Assembly (NCBI GenBank): GCA_964630785.1 | Contig: CAZVZG010000004.1 | Coordinates: forward strand, 136,353 to 200,352 | Direction of reading: 5' to 3' | DNA length: 64,000 bases | Source: JADLCX01 sp964630785 | GTDB lineage: Bacteria > Planctomycetota > Phycisphaerae > Phycisphaerales > UBA1924 | Notes under the pieces: generated by a model | Told to the model about the DNA's origin: nothing | Database searches by the model: none | The model's input: only the letters and a program-made list of their open reading frames with translations | Translations under genes and position numbers: made by a program | In this document: positions 25,911-37,500 of the stretch, in pieces | How positions within the stretch are numbered: position 1 is the first letter of the stretch | Layout: each line of letters begins with the position of its first letter

Positions 25911-28246
25911 ACGCGGCGCTCGAGTCACGGGCCGCCGAGGTGTTCCTGGCCATCGCCGACCTGCCGCCGTCCGACCGCGATCGGTGCCTGGCGAGCACGC
26001 CCGACGCTCCCCAGGGCCTGATCGCCTGGGTGCGTACGCTGCTTGCCGCGTCGGACTCGAACCGTGACGGCTTCCTCGAGCGGCCCGCCGTCGGCACAGG
26101 CTTCTCGGTGGCCAGGTCCATCGATCCTGACCCCATCGAGACTCCACTTCCAGACTCCGCGCCCGCATGCCCCGAGATGATCGGGCCGTACAGGGTTGTG
26201 CGCACGATCGCCGAGAACGACTTCACGTCGGTCTACTTGTGTCACCAGGACGCACCGATCCGGCGAACCGCGGCGGTCAAAGTGCTGCACTCTCTGCTGC
26301 ACCGGCGCGGGCTGCTCCAACGGTTCGAGTGGGAGCGGCAGGTGTTCGCCTCGCTCCAGCACCCCAACATCGCGCAGTTCTACGACGCCGGCGCCACCGA
26401 GTCCGGCGCCGTGTATTTCTCGATGGAGTTCATCGAAGGCCGCAACATCACCGATTTCTGCGAGCAACGCCCGCTCTCCGTTCAGGACCGCTCACGGTTG
26501 TTCCTTCAGGTCTGCGCGGCCGTCGAGCACGCTCACCAGCACGGCGTCATCCACCGCGACCTCAAACCCGCCAACATCCTCGTGCAGACCGACGCCGACG
26601 GGAACGGGCGCGTAAAGGTCATCGACTTCGGCGTCGCCAAGACCCTCAACGCCGAAGTGAGCCCGGCCGCGACACTCGCGGGCCAGCTCATCGGCACGTT
26701 CGCGTACATGAGCCCCGAGCAGCTCGTCGGGCGGCCGGAAGGCGTGGACACGCGCACGGACGTGTTCTCGCTGGGCCTGGTGCTCTTCGAGATGCTCACG
26801 GACCGGGCCGCACGCCAAATCGCCACCGGCACGATCGGCGATGCCGGAAACAACCGCCCCACGGGCCCCGCGTGGACCGGCCCGCCCCTCGACGCGGCGC
26901 TCGACTCGGCCCTTGACGAGGACCTCGCCCGCATCATCGCCAAGGCCACGCGGCACGCACGCGAGGCTCGCTACGCGAGCGTGGCCGAGTTCCGCGGGGA
27001 TATCGAGCGCTTCCTGAGCAACCGTCCCATCGCGGCCCGTCCGCCCAGCATCGCCTATCGCACGCGGAAGTTTGTTCGGCGTCACCGTGCCGGTGTCGCG
27101 GCGGGCGTGCTGCTGCTGTGCGCCGCCGCGGCGACGCTGGTAGTCGTCTGGCACGCACGCACACAGCGGCTCGACTTGGCGGTCCAACTCGCGGAGGCGT
27201 GGTTCGAGGAGACCCGCGTCATGCAGAGCACGATCGGCGAGGCGTCCCTGCGCGGGCCCGCGCTCAAGCGGCTCTCGGCCCAGGTGGACGCGTTCAGCCA
27301 GATCGCGCCCGAAGACCCCCGCATCCGCGCGATGCAGGCGTCGGCCCTGACCGAGCTCGGCTACGTCGCCATCGATGCCCACGACCTCGACGCGGCGGAC
27401 CGGGCATTTGCGCAGGCCCTTCACATCCGCACCGCGCTGGCGGACGACAACCCCCGCGACAACAACGCCCAGATGCAACTCTCGCTCGCCACCGTGCGAA
27501 TCGGCGACGTCGCCGGTGAACGGGGTGATGTCGCCGGTCGACTGAAATGGTCGTTGCGGGCCATGCGGATCGATGAGTCGCTGCTGGAGCGCATCCCCAC
27601 CAACACGCACGCCCTGAGCAACCTGGGCTGGAGCTACGACCGCCTGGGCAATATGGCCCTCCAACTAAATGACCTCGCACGGGCCGAAGGCTACAAGCTC
27701 CGCGCGGCGGAGGTCTTCGACCGTTTCGCCCGACTGGGCCCATCCGCCGAGGCTCTGCGCGGCCGTGCAACCGCACGCCTGTCCCTCGCTGAGATCTATG
27801 ACCTTTGGAAGCGAATCCCGGAGGCCTCCGAGCAAGCCCGGCTCGCCATGCAGGACGCCAAGGCGGCCGCCGAACTCAGCCCGGCCGACAGGTTCGTGCT
27901 TCAGGTGCTGGTGTATTCCGAGTTTCGCTGTGCCGTCTACTCCCGGCTCGCCCACCGTCCGAGCCTGACGCTGCAAACCTCCCTCGACGCCGTGGACCAC
28001 GCCGAACTCCTGCTCTCGATCGCTCCGAAGGATCCCGCGTTCCAGCGGCTGCTCGGGCACGCACTGCTCGACGCCGCTCGCCACGCCTCCGAGGCCGGTC
28101 GATCCGAGCTTGTGGTTCCTCTCGCGGAGCGTGCCCGCAAGGCCACCAACCTTTCCCTTGAGTACGGACCGGCCGACGAAGAGCATTTGAAGATGCTGGA
28201 TGAGGCCAAGCACCTCATCGAGGCCGCGCAGGGTGGGTCCCCGTGA
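25907..28246 (+). CDS. Membrane-anchored serine/threonine kinase with TPR-like C-terminal domain
   Basis: This 779-residue Hanks-type kinase starts at the GTG overlapping the sigma factor stop. An N-terminal helical segment (about 1-60) is followed by the kinase domain (about 90-370) with catalytic Lys in AAVKVLHSL, HRDLKPANIL (about 215) and IDFGVAKT (about 240). The Pro-Glu of the activation segment is in FAYMSPEQL. The glycine-rich loop is degenerate: the segment reads VVRTIAENDFTSVYLCH, lacking the GxGxxG glycines. A transmembrane helix follows at about 395-415 (AAGVLLLCAAAATLVVVW), then about 350 residues of TPR-like helices, probably periplasmic. With the upstream ECF factor it forms a likely signalling pair. 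Confidence 0.9.
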   Translation: MNAALESRAAEVFLAIADLPPSDRDRCLASTPDAPQGLIAWVRTLLAASDSNRDGFLERPAVGTGFSVARSIDPDPIETPLPDSAPACPEMIGPYRVVRTIAENDFTSVYLCHQDAPIRRTAAVKVLHSLLHRRGLLQRFEWERQVFASLQHPNIAQFYDAGATESGAVYFSMEFIEGRNITDFCEQRPLSVQDRSRLFLQVCAAVEHAHQHGVIHRDLKPANILVQTDADGNGRVKVIDFGVAKTLNAEVSPAATLAGQLIGTFAYMSPEQLVGRPEGVDTRTDVFSLGLVLFEMLTDRAARQIATGTIGDAGNNRPTGPAWTGPPLDAALDSALDEDLARIIAKATRHAREARYASVAEFRGDIERFLSNRPIAARPPSIAYRTRKFVRRHRAGVAAGVLLLCAAAATLVVVWHARTQRLDLAVQLAEAWFEETRVMQSTIGEASLRGPALKRLSAQVDAFSQIAPEDPRIRAMQASALTELGYVAIDAHDLDAADRAFAQALHIRTALADDNPRDNNAQMQLSLATVRIGDVAGERGDVAGRLKWSLRAMRIDESLLERIPTNTHALSNLGWSYDRLGNMALQLNDLARAEGYKLRAAEVFDRFARLGPSAEALRGRATARLSLAEIYDLWKRIPEASEQARLAMQDAKAAAELSPADRFVLQVLVYSEFRCAVYSRLAHRPSLTLQTSLDAVDHAELLLSIAPKDPAFQRLLGHALLDAARHASEAGRSELVVPLAERARKATNLSLEYGPADEEHLKMLDEAKHLIEAAQGGSP

Positions 28247-28272
28247 GCCGCAATCATGTGAACGTATCCGGT

Positions 28273-28370
28273 ACCGTGGTAGAGCCGGCTTTGCGGCTCC
28301 GCCACGGTCCGTGGCTCAAGAGTGTTCGGCCGCGGAGCCGGCCGATTTGGGCAGGATGCCCAAGCCACGG
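28273..28370. terminator. Double hairpin region between convergent kinase and accC genes
   Basis: The first hairpin pairs 28273-28279 with 28302-28308 (ACCGTGG/CCACGGT), with an inner GAGCC/GGCTC stem. A second pairs 28309-28316 with 28363-28370 (CCGTGGCT/AGCCACGG) around a CGGCCGCGGAGCCGGCCG core. A 13-bp direct repeat TGCCCAAGCCACG follows (28358 and 28377). Lying between convergent genes, this fits a bidirectional terminator; the repeats also look like dispersed intergenic elements. Confidence 0.5.
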
Positions 28371-28390
28371 TGGAATGCCCAAGCCACGCG

Positions 28391-29734
<1,344 letters not shown>

Positions 29735-29740
29735 TGCGGT

Positions 29741-29830
29741 GGGCACCGGGCACCAGGCATCGGGCACCAGTCGGTTCTGGTGGCGGGTTTGGTCACGCGC
29801 ACTGGTGCCTGGTGCCCAGTGCCGGATGCC
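29741..29830. repeat. Imperfect inverted repeat between accB and accC
   Basis: The left arm (29741-29771) has iterated GGGCACC units, and the right arm (29801-29830) contains their near complement (CTGGTGCCTGGTGCCC). The arms enclose about 30 bp and fill almost the whole accB-accC gap. It could fold as a long hairpin in the accBC mRNA or be an intergenic repeat copy. Confidence 0.6.
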
Positions 29831-29836
29831 TGCTCG

Positions 29837-30325
29837 CTAACTCGGCCTCACGAGGAACAACTGCTGCCCATACTGCACGGCCTGGCCGCTGGAAACCAGC
29901 ACGCGCTCGATCGTCCCAGCCGACTCGGCCTTGATCTCGCTGAAGACCTTCATCGCCTCGATCAGGCACACGGTGGTGTCGGGACCGACGGTCGCGCCGG
30001 CCGTCACGAACGCGGGCGCTTCAGGATTGGGGGAGAGATAAACCGTGCCGACCATCGGGCTGGTCACGGGAACCAGACCAGCGGTATCGATCGTGCCCGA
30101 ACCCGCGGGGGTCGATCCGCCCTCGCTGCCGGTCTCGGTGTCGCCGGCCACGGGTGCGGGCGCGGCGTAGGCCGGCACCGCCACCGGGGCATGGTGAATG
30201 ACCGGCGCCGCCTGACCGCCGCGCTTGATGGTCACCGTCTCCTGCTGGTCCTGCAGGTCCAGTTCGGAAAGGTCGTTCTCAACCATCAGGCGGACGAGTT
30301 CTTTGAGCTTTCGGATGTCGATCAT
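29837..30325 (-). CDS. accB: Acetyl-CoA carboxylase, biotin carboxyl carrier protein
   Basis: This 162-residue carrier carries biotin between the carboxylase and transferase active sites. An N-terminal IDIRKLKELVRLMVENDL helix and LQDQQETVTIKRG strand are followed by a Pro/Ala linker (about 45-85). The C-terminal biotinyl domain has the conserved VCLIEAMKVFSEI, in which the MKV Lys is the biotinylation site, and closes with SGQAVQYGQQLFLV. The start is placed at the ATG before Ile-Asp-Ile; an upstream in-frame TTG lies inside the preceding gene end. It lies 43 bp after the M24 peptidase and just before accC. Confidence 0.95.
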   Translation of the reverse strand: MIDIRKLKELVRLMVENDLSELDLQDQQETVTIKRGGQAAPVIHHAPVAVPAYAAPAPVAGDTETGSEGGSTPAGSGTIDTAGLVPVTSPMVGTVYLSPNPEAPAFVTAGATVGPDTTVCLIEAMKVFSEIKAESAGTIERVLVSSGQAVQYGQQLFLVRPS

Positions 30326-30368
30326 GGTGTGTGTCCGGAGCGACGGGGCGGCTCGTCGTCGCCGCTGT

Positions 30369-31592
30369 TCAACCCAATGTGCTCCACTCAAGGTCCTTGG
30401 GGAGGGTGCAGAGGTTCTCCGCCCCGGTCTGGGTGATGACGTAGTCGTCCTCGATCCGCACGCCGCCGACCCCGGGCAGATAGATACCCGGCTCGACCGT
30501 GACGACCATCCCCGGGGTGAGCTTCACCGGCGCGAGCATGTTGGTCAGACGCGGCTCTTCGTGCCCGTTGAGCCCGATGCCGTGCCCGAGGCCGTGCCCG
30601 AAGAAGTCGCCGTACCCGTGCCGGGTGATGTGCCTGCGGGCGATCTCGTCGATCTCCACAGACGACTTGCCCGGCCCGAGCGCCGCGGCCGCCGCCAGTT
30701 GGGCATCGAGCACAATCCGAAAGATCTCTCGCACCTTCGCCGGCCACTTGCCCAGGGAGAATGTCCGGGTCAGGTCGCTGTGGTACCCGCGGTACACCGC
30801 TCCCCAGTCGATCAACACGGGCTTGCCGGAGGCGACCTTGCGGGGCCCGGGCCGGTAATGCGGCAGGCTGCTGTTGGGCCCGGCGGCGACGATCGTCTGG
30901 AACCCCGGCTCGGACGAGCCGCGGGTCTTCATCTCGGCCTCCAGCCGTGCGGCGATCTCCAACTCCGTCTGGCCCGGCTTGATGGTGGGCAGCACCGCCT
31001 CCAGCGCGGCCTCCTGGAGTTTGGCCGCCTTGCGGATCAGCCCGATCTCGAAGTCGTCTTTGATCACCCTCTGCCGGGCGACCAGGCCGGTGGTATCGGC
31101 CAGCCGACCCTTGCCCCCGGCACCCAGCCGTCGGGCGATGGTTGCTTTCTCGGCGATGGTCATGTGCTCGGCCTGCACCCCGACTCGGGCATCGCCACCG
31201 GTGTCTCCTTGAGCCAGAAAAGCCAGCAGCACCTCGGCCACGGCCTCGGTCATCGAGTTGGAGCGGATGAACACGCGCGCGGTCTTGGCGGCCTCAACCG
31301 GTTCCAGCTCTTCCTTGTACCGAAAGTCTGAGATCAGGGTGGGAACCGCCGCGCGGGACATACCCAGCTCGGCCGGGACAAGTAGATAGCTGTCTCCACC
31401 AAGGAAGCCCGTGAGGTACCCCACGTCCTTCGGGTTGGTGACCAGCAGCGCCGCGACTCCGCCCGAGAGGCCGCGCAGGGCCTCGGCGAGCCGACCCAGC
31501 CGCTGCGCGTGGGGCGGCTCGGTCAGTTTCTCGGCGCGGCCGGCACGCTTGGGGGCGTCCCGGCGCGGGGAGGGTGGGGCGGCTTTGGACAT
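30369..31592 (-). CDS. M24 family metallopeptidase (Xaa-Pro aminopeptidase type)
   Basis: This 407-residue cytoplasmic proline-specific peptidase has a creatinase-like N-domain (about 25-165) and a pita-bread catalytic domain. The dinuclear metal ligands are visible: Asp in LIDWGAVYRGYHSDLTRTF (both Asp), His in GHGLGHGIGLNGHEEP, Glu in VTVEPGIYLPG and Glu in VRIEDDYVIT. It heads the minus-strand operon M24-accB-accC. In many bacteria efp lies between a pepP-like gene and accB; here it is absent. ATG 31592 is chosen over an upstream in-frame codon. The shared upstream region with the ABC permease is only 51 bp. Confidence 0.92.
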   Translation of the reverse strand: MSKAAPPSPRRDAPKRAGRAEKLTEPPHAQRLGRLAEALRGLSGGVAALLVTNPKDVGYLTGFLGGDSYLLVPAELGMSRAAVPTLISDFRYKEELEPVEAAKTARVFIRSNSMTEAVAEVLLAFLAQGDTGGDARVGVQAEHMTIAEKATIARRLGAGGKGRLADTTGLVARQRVIKDDFEIGLIRKAAKLQEAALEAVLPTIKPGQTELEIAARLEAEMKTRGSSEPGFQTIVAAGPNSSLPHYRPGPRKVASGKPVLIDWGAVYRGYHSDLTRTFSLGKWPAKVREIFRIVLDAQLAAAAALGPGKSSVEIDEIARRHITRHGYGDFFGHGLGHGIGLNGHEEPRLTNMLAPVKLTPGMVVTVEPGIYLPGVGGVRIEDDYVITQTGAENLCTLPKDLEWSTLG

Positions 31593-31643
31593 AGGGCCCA
31601 GATGATACCGACTTCGCGTCAAATCCGGGTAGACTCTCGCCCG

Positions 31644-33341
31644 ATGCCCGCGACCGACGCCCCCTCACCGCCGAAGCCACACACCGCGGCGGCATGGACG
31701 TCGGCGGTCTGGCCGATCGCGGCATCGGTGTTGTTGCTGGTCGCGATTGTGTGGATCGTGCTGATCCCGACGGCGTACGTCGCGATCGATACGCTCGGGC
31801 ACACCCGAGCGGCATCGGGTGCGGCGTGGGACACCGTCAAGCGGGTCGCAACGCTGCAAATTGTTGTCAATACAGTGGTTTACGCGCTGGTGATCGGAGT
31901 GGCCGCGGTGCTCGCCGCCCTGCCCGCCGCGTGGCTGCTCGGCCGGCTTTGGACCGGCTCGCGGCGTTCGGGCGGCGGCGCGTGGATCGGCCTGATCGCC
32001 AGCCCGCTGCTCCTGCCGAGCTACCTCGCCTACGCGGGTTGGGGGCTCCTGCGCGGACCGAACAGTTGGCTGGGCGATTTTTTGGCTAGGCAGAGCCCGG
32101 CCTGGTCGCTCTGGGCGGACAAGGTCTCGGCCGTTTGGGGCATGACGCTCTGGGTTTGGCCACTGGCCGCACTGGTCATGGCGGCGTCGGTCCGAAAGAT
32201 GTCGCCGGAACTCCCCGAACTGGCGCGCCTCGACGCTCCGTCGTGGCGCGGACGCGTGCTCGCCCTGGCCACCGAGCTTCGCTCAGGGCTGCTCGCGGCC
32301 GCTGGGCTGGTGGTGTTGCTGACGCTGGGCTCGGCGATCCCCCTGAACGTGGCTCAGGTGCCGACCTACGCGATCCAGCTCTGGGCGGTGATGCTGCTCA
32401 CGCCTGACACCACGGGGATCTGGCTCGCTTCCATCCCACTCCTACTGATCGCGGCTGCGGCTGCGTGGCTGATCGTCCGGGTTGTGGAGCGGCGGTTGAT
32501 GTGGGTACCCGAATCCGGGGGAGGTCCGGCGATCGAAGGCGGTCGGCGCTCGCGCTGGGCACGCTGGGGCACGGTGGCGGTCTGGCTGCTCTCGGTGGTG
32601 GTGCCCTTGGGGATTTTCGCCTGGAGCCTAGGCGACTGGCGGTCCGTGCCGATGTTTTGGCGGACCAGCGGTCTGGGAGTAGCGCAAAGTTTGCGCATTG
32701 CCGGGGTGTGTGGCGGTGCGGCGACAGTCCTCCTCTTAGCAACCTGGCTCGCGGTGGACCTGGGCGGTCGGCGCGGACGAGCGATCGCACGCGCCACGCT
32801 GGGCGGGTTCCTCTTTTCCGGGATCGTCCCCGGCGTGCTGGTTGGGGCGTGCATGAGTTCCGCGTGGAACAGCCTCGCGCTGAGCGGCCTGGTTTCGGGC
32901 GTCTGGCTGGTCGTGTTCACGCACCTGGCCCGGTTCGGGTTCGTGGCGGTGCTGGGAGGTTGGTGGTTGGCGTCGGTTCAATCGCGGGAGCAGCGGTGGA
33001 ACCGCGAGCTGGACGGTGGCGTGACGCTCGCGGCGTGGAGCATGGTCACGCTCCGGCCGCAGGCGGCGACGGTGGCGGGGTTCGCCCTCGCCGTGGGCGC
33101 TCTGTCGTTCCACGAGATCGAGTCGACGGTGTACGTTCTCCCCCCCGGACTGGCCAACCTTCCCCAACAGTTGCTCGACTTCTTGCATTATGCTCGGGAC
33201 GAGCAGTTGTCGGCGGCGGCGGTCAACATGCTGGGCGTGGGGACGCTGGTGGCCATCGGGGCGGCGTGGCTGATCTCGGAGGGTTCGCGGGCCCGGTTTG
33301 TCCGGCGCGACACAGAAATGCAACGGAAAGAGCGGGAATAG
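31644..33341 (+). CDS. ABC transporter permease (FbpB/CysTWA-like, two-domain)
   Basis: This 565-residue membrane protein has about 12 hydrophobic helices in two homologous halves, as in fused iron(III)/thiamine permeases. Each half has an EAA-loop-like segment: SPELPELARLDAPSWRGRVL after helix 6 and, in the second half, an LDGGVTLAAWSMVTLRPQA stretch. No ATP-binding or solute-binding gene is adjacent, so partners must be coded elsewhere. It is followed after 17 bp by the NHL lipoprotein gene, suggesting one transcript. The substrate is unknown. Confidence 0.72.
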   Translation: MPATDAPSPPKPHTAAAWTSAVWPIAASVLLLVAIVWIVLIPTAYVAIDTLGHTRAASGAAWDTVKRVATLQIVVNTVVYALVIGVAAVLAALPAAWLLGRLWTGSRRSGGGAWIGLIASPLLLPSYLAYAGWGLLRGPNSWLGDFLARQSPAWSLWADKVSAVWGMTLWVWPLAALVMAASVRKMSPELPELARLDAPSWRGRVLALATELRSGLLAAAGLVVLLTLGSAIPLNVAQVPTYAIQLWAVMLLTPDTTGIWLASIPLLLIAAAAAWLIVRVVERRLMWVPESGGGPAIEGGRRSRWARWGTVAVWLLSVVVPLGIFAWSLGDWRSVPMFWRTSGLGVAQSLRIAGVCGGAATVLLLATWLAVDLGGRRGRAIARATLGGFLFSGIVPGVLVGACMSSAWNSLALSGLVSGVWLVVFTHLARFGFVAVLGGWWLASVQSREQRWNRELDGGVTLAAWSMVTLRPQAATVAGFALAVGALSFHEIESTVYVLPPGLANLPQQLLDFLHYARDEQLSAAAVNMLGVGTLVAIGAAWLISEGSRARFVRRDTEMQRKERE

Positions 33342-33358
33342 GTTACGTTGTCCTGAGA

Positions 33359-34501
33359 ATGAGCGTGTCGATGCCGCGAACAAACAGAGCACGAGGCCGG
33401 AACAGAGCGCGCGGACGTCGCGCCCTGCATGGTGTGGCCGTCGCCAGCGCGGCGACGGCGTGCCTCCTGCTCTCGGCGTGCGGCGGGGCGCCGCCGCAGC
33501 CGGGTGAACCCATCAAGGCGGACGCGACGCTCGGGGGGCTCGGCGACACGCCCGGCCGGTACGCCATCCCGAGGGCGATCGATGCCTCGATCGACGGCAA
33601 ATCGCTGTGGGTGATCGACCGCAGCGCCCGCGTACAGAAGATTGACACGAAGACGGGGCGTTGCCTGGTGATGTGGAAGATGCCCGAGTGGGCGCTGGGC
33701 AAACCGTGCGGGTTCTGCGTGGCCCCCGGCCCCGACGCGGCCGGGAACTGGTGCGACGAACTTCTCTATATCGCGGACACGCATTACCACCGAGTGATGA
33801 TCTTCAAGCCGCCGCCGACGCCGCCGCCGGGCGCCGACGTCGATCCGGAGGCGAAGGCCGAGCTCGTCGCCAAGTTCGGCGAGTACGGACAGGGGCCGGG
33901 GCAGTTCATCCTTCCGACCGACGTCGCGGTGCTGCTGCGTCCGGACGGCCAGAGCGTGGAGCGGATCTACGTCGCGGAATACGGCGGGCACGACCGGATC
34001 AGCGTGTTCGACGGCTCGCACAAGTTCCTGTTTTCGTTCGGCGAATGGGGACTGAGCACGGCGACCAAAGCGCTGGACGACACGCGGGTGGTGTTCGCAC
34101 GCCCGCAGAGCCTGCTGATCGAGACCGTGGCGGGCGCGCGGGAGCTGATCGTGACGGATTCGGCGAACCACCGGATCGGCCGGTTGACGCTCGACGGGAA
34201 GCTGATCGGGTGGATCGGCTCGCCCGCGACGATGGGCGACGCGCCGGGCGCGTTTCGATACCCGTACGGACTTGCGAGCCTGGGCGACGGGACGGTGATG
34301 GTGGCCGAGTTCGGGAACAACCGCGTGCAGCACATCCGGCTCTCGACCGGGGCGAGCCTGGGCTGCTGGGGCCGCGCCGGGCGGCACGACGGGGAACTGG
34401 CCGAACCCTGGGCGGTGGCGGTGATGGGAGACGAAGCGTTTGTGGTTGACACGGGCAACAACCGGATATTGGCCTTTCCCGCACCGAAACGCCGCGGATG
34501 A
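33359..34501 (+). CDS. NHL-repeat lipoprotein
   Basis: This 380-residue exported protein has an Arg-rich N-terminus, a hydrophobic segment and a lipobox (CLLLSACGG, Cys about 41), so it is probably anchored in a membrane facing the periplasm. The mature part is a beta-propeller of NHL-type repeats, with recurrent pieces such as LYIADTHYHRVMIF, IYVAEYGGHDRISVF, LIVTDSANHRIGRL, VMVAEFGNNRVQHI and AFVVDTGNNRILAF at about 55-residue intervals. NHL propellers bind ligands or proteins. Its link to the upstream ABC permease comes only from the 17-bp spacing. ATG 33359 or 33371 could start it. Confidence 0.82.
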   Translation: MSVSMPRTNRARGRNRARGRRALHGVAVASAATACLLLSACGGAPPQPGEPIKADATLGGLGDTPGRYAIPRAIDASIDGKSLWVIDRSARVQKIDTKTGRCLVMWKMPEWALGKPCGFCVAPGPDAAGNWCDELLYIADTHYHRVMIFKPPPTPPPGADVDPEAKAELVAKFGEYGQGPGQFILPTDVAVLLRPDGQSVERIYVAEYGGHDRISVFDGSHKFLFSFGEWGLSTATKALDDTRVVFARPQSLLIETVAGARELIVTDSANHRIGRLTLDGKLIGWIGSPATMGDAPGAFRYPYGLASLGDGTVMVAEFGNNRVQHIRLSTGASLGCWGRAGRHDGELAEPWAVAVMGDEAFVVDTGNNRILAFPAPKRRG

Positions 34502-34570
34502 GCCCGGCGAGCACAACGACCATCGCACGACACGCCGGGAACCCCGAACCGTCACTACCTAACCGCCTTC

Positions 34571-37500
34571 ATGACCCTCGCCGCGTTCCATATCGGGCCC
34601 GTGCAGTTTGACCAGCCGGTCTGGCTGATCCTGCTGCCGATCTGCATCGTGCTGGTGCTGTGGATCGGCCGGCAGACGCTCAGCGGCATGGGTACGGCGT
34701 CGCGCCGCGTGGCGATGGCGGTGCGGATCATCGTGATCGCGCTGATCGTCGGCGCGATCGCCCGGCCGTACTGGCGGCGGGAGAGCAGGACGGTCAACGT
34801 CGTGGTGATCCGCGACACGAGCGACTCGGTGCGCCGGCCGTGGACACAGGCGGGGGCACCCGCGGGCTCGGCGGCCCCGACCGACATGGTGCGCGAGGGA
34901 GAGCTCTTCATCCGCGACGCGGCGCGCACCGCCAAGGCCGACGACCTGATCAGCATCGTGACGGCGGCGCGCAAGAGTTATGTGCAGGTGCTGCCCGTCC
35001 CGCCGCGCGAAGGCCGGCCCGACAGCGAGCCCACGGGCGACACCGATTCGACCAACCTCGCCGAGGGCGTGACGCTGGCGATGGCGATCATGCCCGGAAA
35101 CGCCGCGAACAGGCTGCTGCTGATCTCCGACGGCAACCAGACGGCGGGCGACCTGAGCGCGGCGGCGAGGGCGGCCAAGGCGGCGGGCGTGCCGATCGAC
35201 GTGCTGCCGCTGAAATACAAGTTCGACCGCGAGATCATGGTCGACCGGATCGCGGTACCGGCGACGGCGCGGATGGGGCAGAACGTCAACCTGAAGGTGC
35301 TGATCACGTCGCTCAAGCCTGCGACGGGCACGCTGAACCTGCTGATCAACGGCGAGACGGTGGACCTGGACCCCGACAGCGACGCGCTGGGCCGGCGCGT
35401 GGCGCTGGAGGCGGGGATGAACGCGGTGCCGATCCCGATATCGCTGCCGCGTCCGGGCCCGCAGAAGTTCGAGGCGGTGTTCTCGCCCGACAACCCGGCG
35501 GACGACTCGATCGTGCAGAACAACCGCTCGATGGCGGTGACGTTTGTGCAGAGCGAGGGGCGGGTGCTGGTGCTGGCGCCGTCGGCCGACGAGGTAGCGC
35601 CGCTGCTGCACGTGCTCGAGGAGTGCAAGATCGCGGCGGAGCTGCGCGACCCGGACTCGGCCCCCAAGAGCACCGAGGAGTGGGCCGGGTACGACGCGGT
35701 GGTGATGGCGGACACGCCTGCGTACCACTTCAGCCAGCAGCAGCAGGAGGACCTCAAGGCCTACGTGCACGACCTGGGCGGCGGGCTGGTGATGATCGGC
35801 GGGCCGGAGAGCTTCGGCGCCGGCGGGTGGATCGGCTCTCCGCTGGCCGACGCGCTGCCGATCAAGCTGGAGCCGCCGCAGAAGCGGCAGATGCCGCGCG
35901 GCGCGCTGGCCCTGATCATGCACTCGTGCGAGATGCCGCAGGGCAACTACTGGGGCAAACAGGTGGCGCTGGCGGCCGTGAGCCGGCTCTCCCGGCAGGA
36001 CCTGGCGGGGATCCTCGAGTACAGCTTCGGCACGGGCGACACGTGGGTGTACCCGCTGAGCGAGGTCGGCAACCGCGCGGCGGTCAACCGCGCGATCAAC
36101 AGCCTGACCTACGGCGACATGCCGAGCTTCGACAACATCACCTCGATGGCGGTAGGCCAGCTCAAGAAGGCCGACGCGGGGATGAAGCACATCATCATCA
36201 TCTCCGACGGCGACCCGCAGGCTCCCAACGCGGGGCTGCTGGCCGAGTGCAAGCAGGCCAAGATCTCGATCTCGACGGTGCTGGTGTACCCGCACGACCG
36301 CAGCGCCAACGGGCCGTTTGTGAGCGCGATGCGCAACGTCGCCCGGCAGACGGGCGGGCGGTGCTACGTGATCGTGGACGAGGGCGAGTTCGCCAAACTG
36401 CCCGAGATCTTCATCAAGGAAGCGCAGGTCGTGAAGCGCTCGCTCATCTGGGAGGGCCACCCCTTCCAGCCGACCGTCGTCAACGCCGTGAGCGAGCCGA
36501 TGCGCGGGCTGGGCGGGGCCGTGCCGCCGATCGGCGGCTACATCGTCGCGGCCGACCGTGAGGGCCTGTCGATGGTCACGCTGCGCGGCAAGGAGAACGA
36601 CCCGATCCTGGCGCACTGGCAGTACGGCCTGGGCAAGGCGGTCGCGTTCACCAGCGACGTGAGCGCCCGCTGGGCCCGCGCGTGGCCGGCGTGGGGCAAG
36701 TTCAAGGCGTTCTGGGAGCAGCACGTCCGCTGGGCCATGCGTCCGGGCGGCAACGCCGACATGCGCGTGCTGACCGAGGACCTGGGCGACCGGACGCGCG
36801 TCACCGTCGAGGCGCTGGACTCCGACGGCGAGCGGCTGAACTTCGTCCGATTCGTCGGGCGAGTCGTCGGGCCCGACAACAACGCCGAGAGCGTGGAACT
36901 GCGCCAGGAGGGCCCCGGACGCTACACGGGCATCGTCGACACGGGCAAGAGCGGCGCGTACGTGATGAACTTCCGCTACCTCGCGCCCGGCGCCGAGGGC
37001 GGGCCGCCGCGCGAGGGCAACCTGCAGGCGGCGGTGACGCGCCCGTTCGCCGACGAGTACCGCACGTTGCAGGACAACAGCGCGCTGCTCAAGCTGGTGG
37101 CGCAGCAGACCGGCGGGCGCGTGATAGGCGAGGATACGCCGGCGGACCCCGAGAAGGCCGACCTGTGGTCGCGCGCGGGGCTGACGATGCCGATCGCGAC
37201 CCGCCCCATCTGGATCACCGTTTCGTTGCTGGCGATCGGCCTGTTCCTGGCCGACGTGGCGGTGCGGCGCGTGCGGTTCGATCCGCACGCGATCGCCGCG
37301 GCCGTTCGGCGGGGCCTGGGCAAGGGCCGCCACCGGGCCGGTGAGCAGATGGCCGGCCTCAAGGAGGCCCGCGAGCGGGCCCAACGCCGCGTCGCCCAGC
37401 CGGGCGCGTCCGAGGCGGAAAGGGCCGCGTTCCGCGCGGCCGCGAAGGCCGACAAGGCGCAGGCCGCGGCCAAGTTCGAGGCCAGCGCCGACGAACTGGC

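Noticed and set aside
34559..37384. 941-aa minus-strand frame opposite the VWA gene
   Set aside because: Antisense shadow with no conserved motifs.
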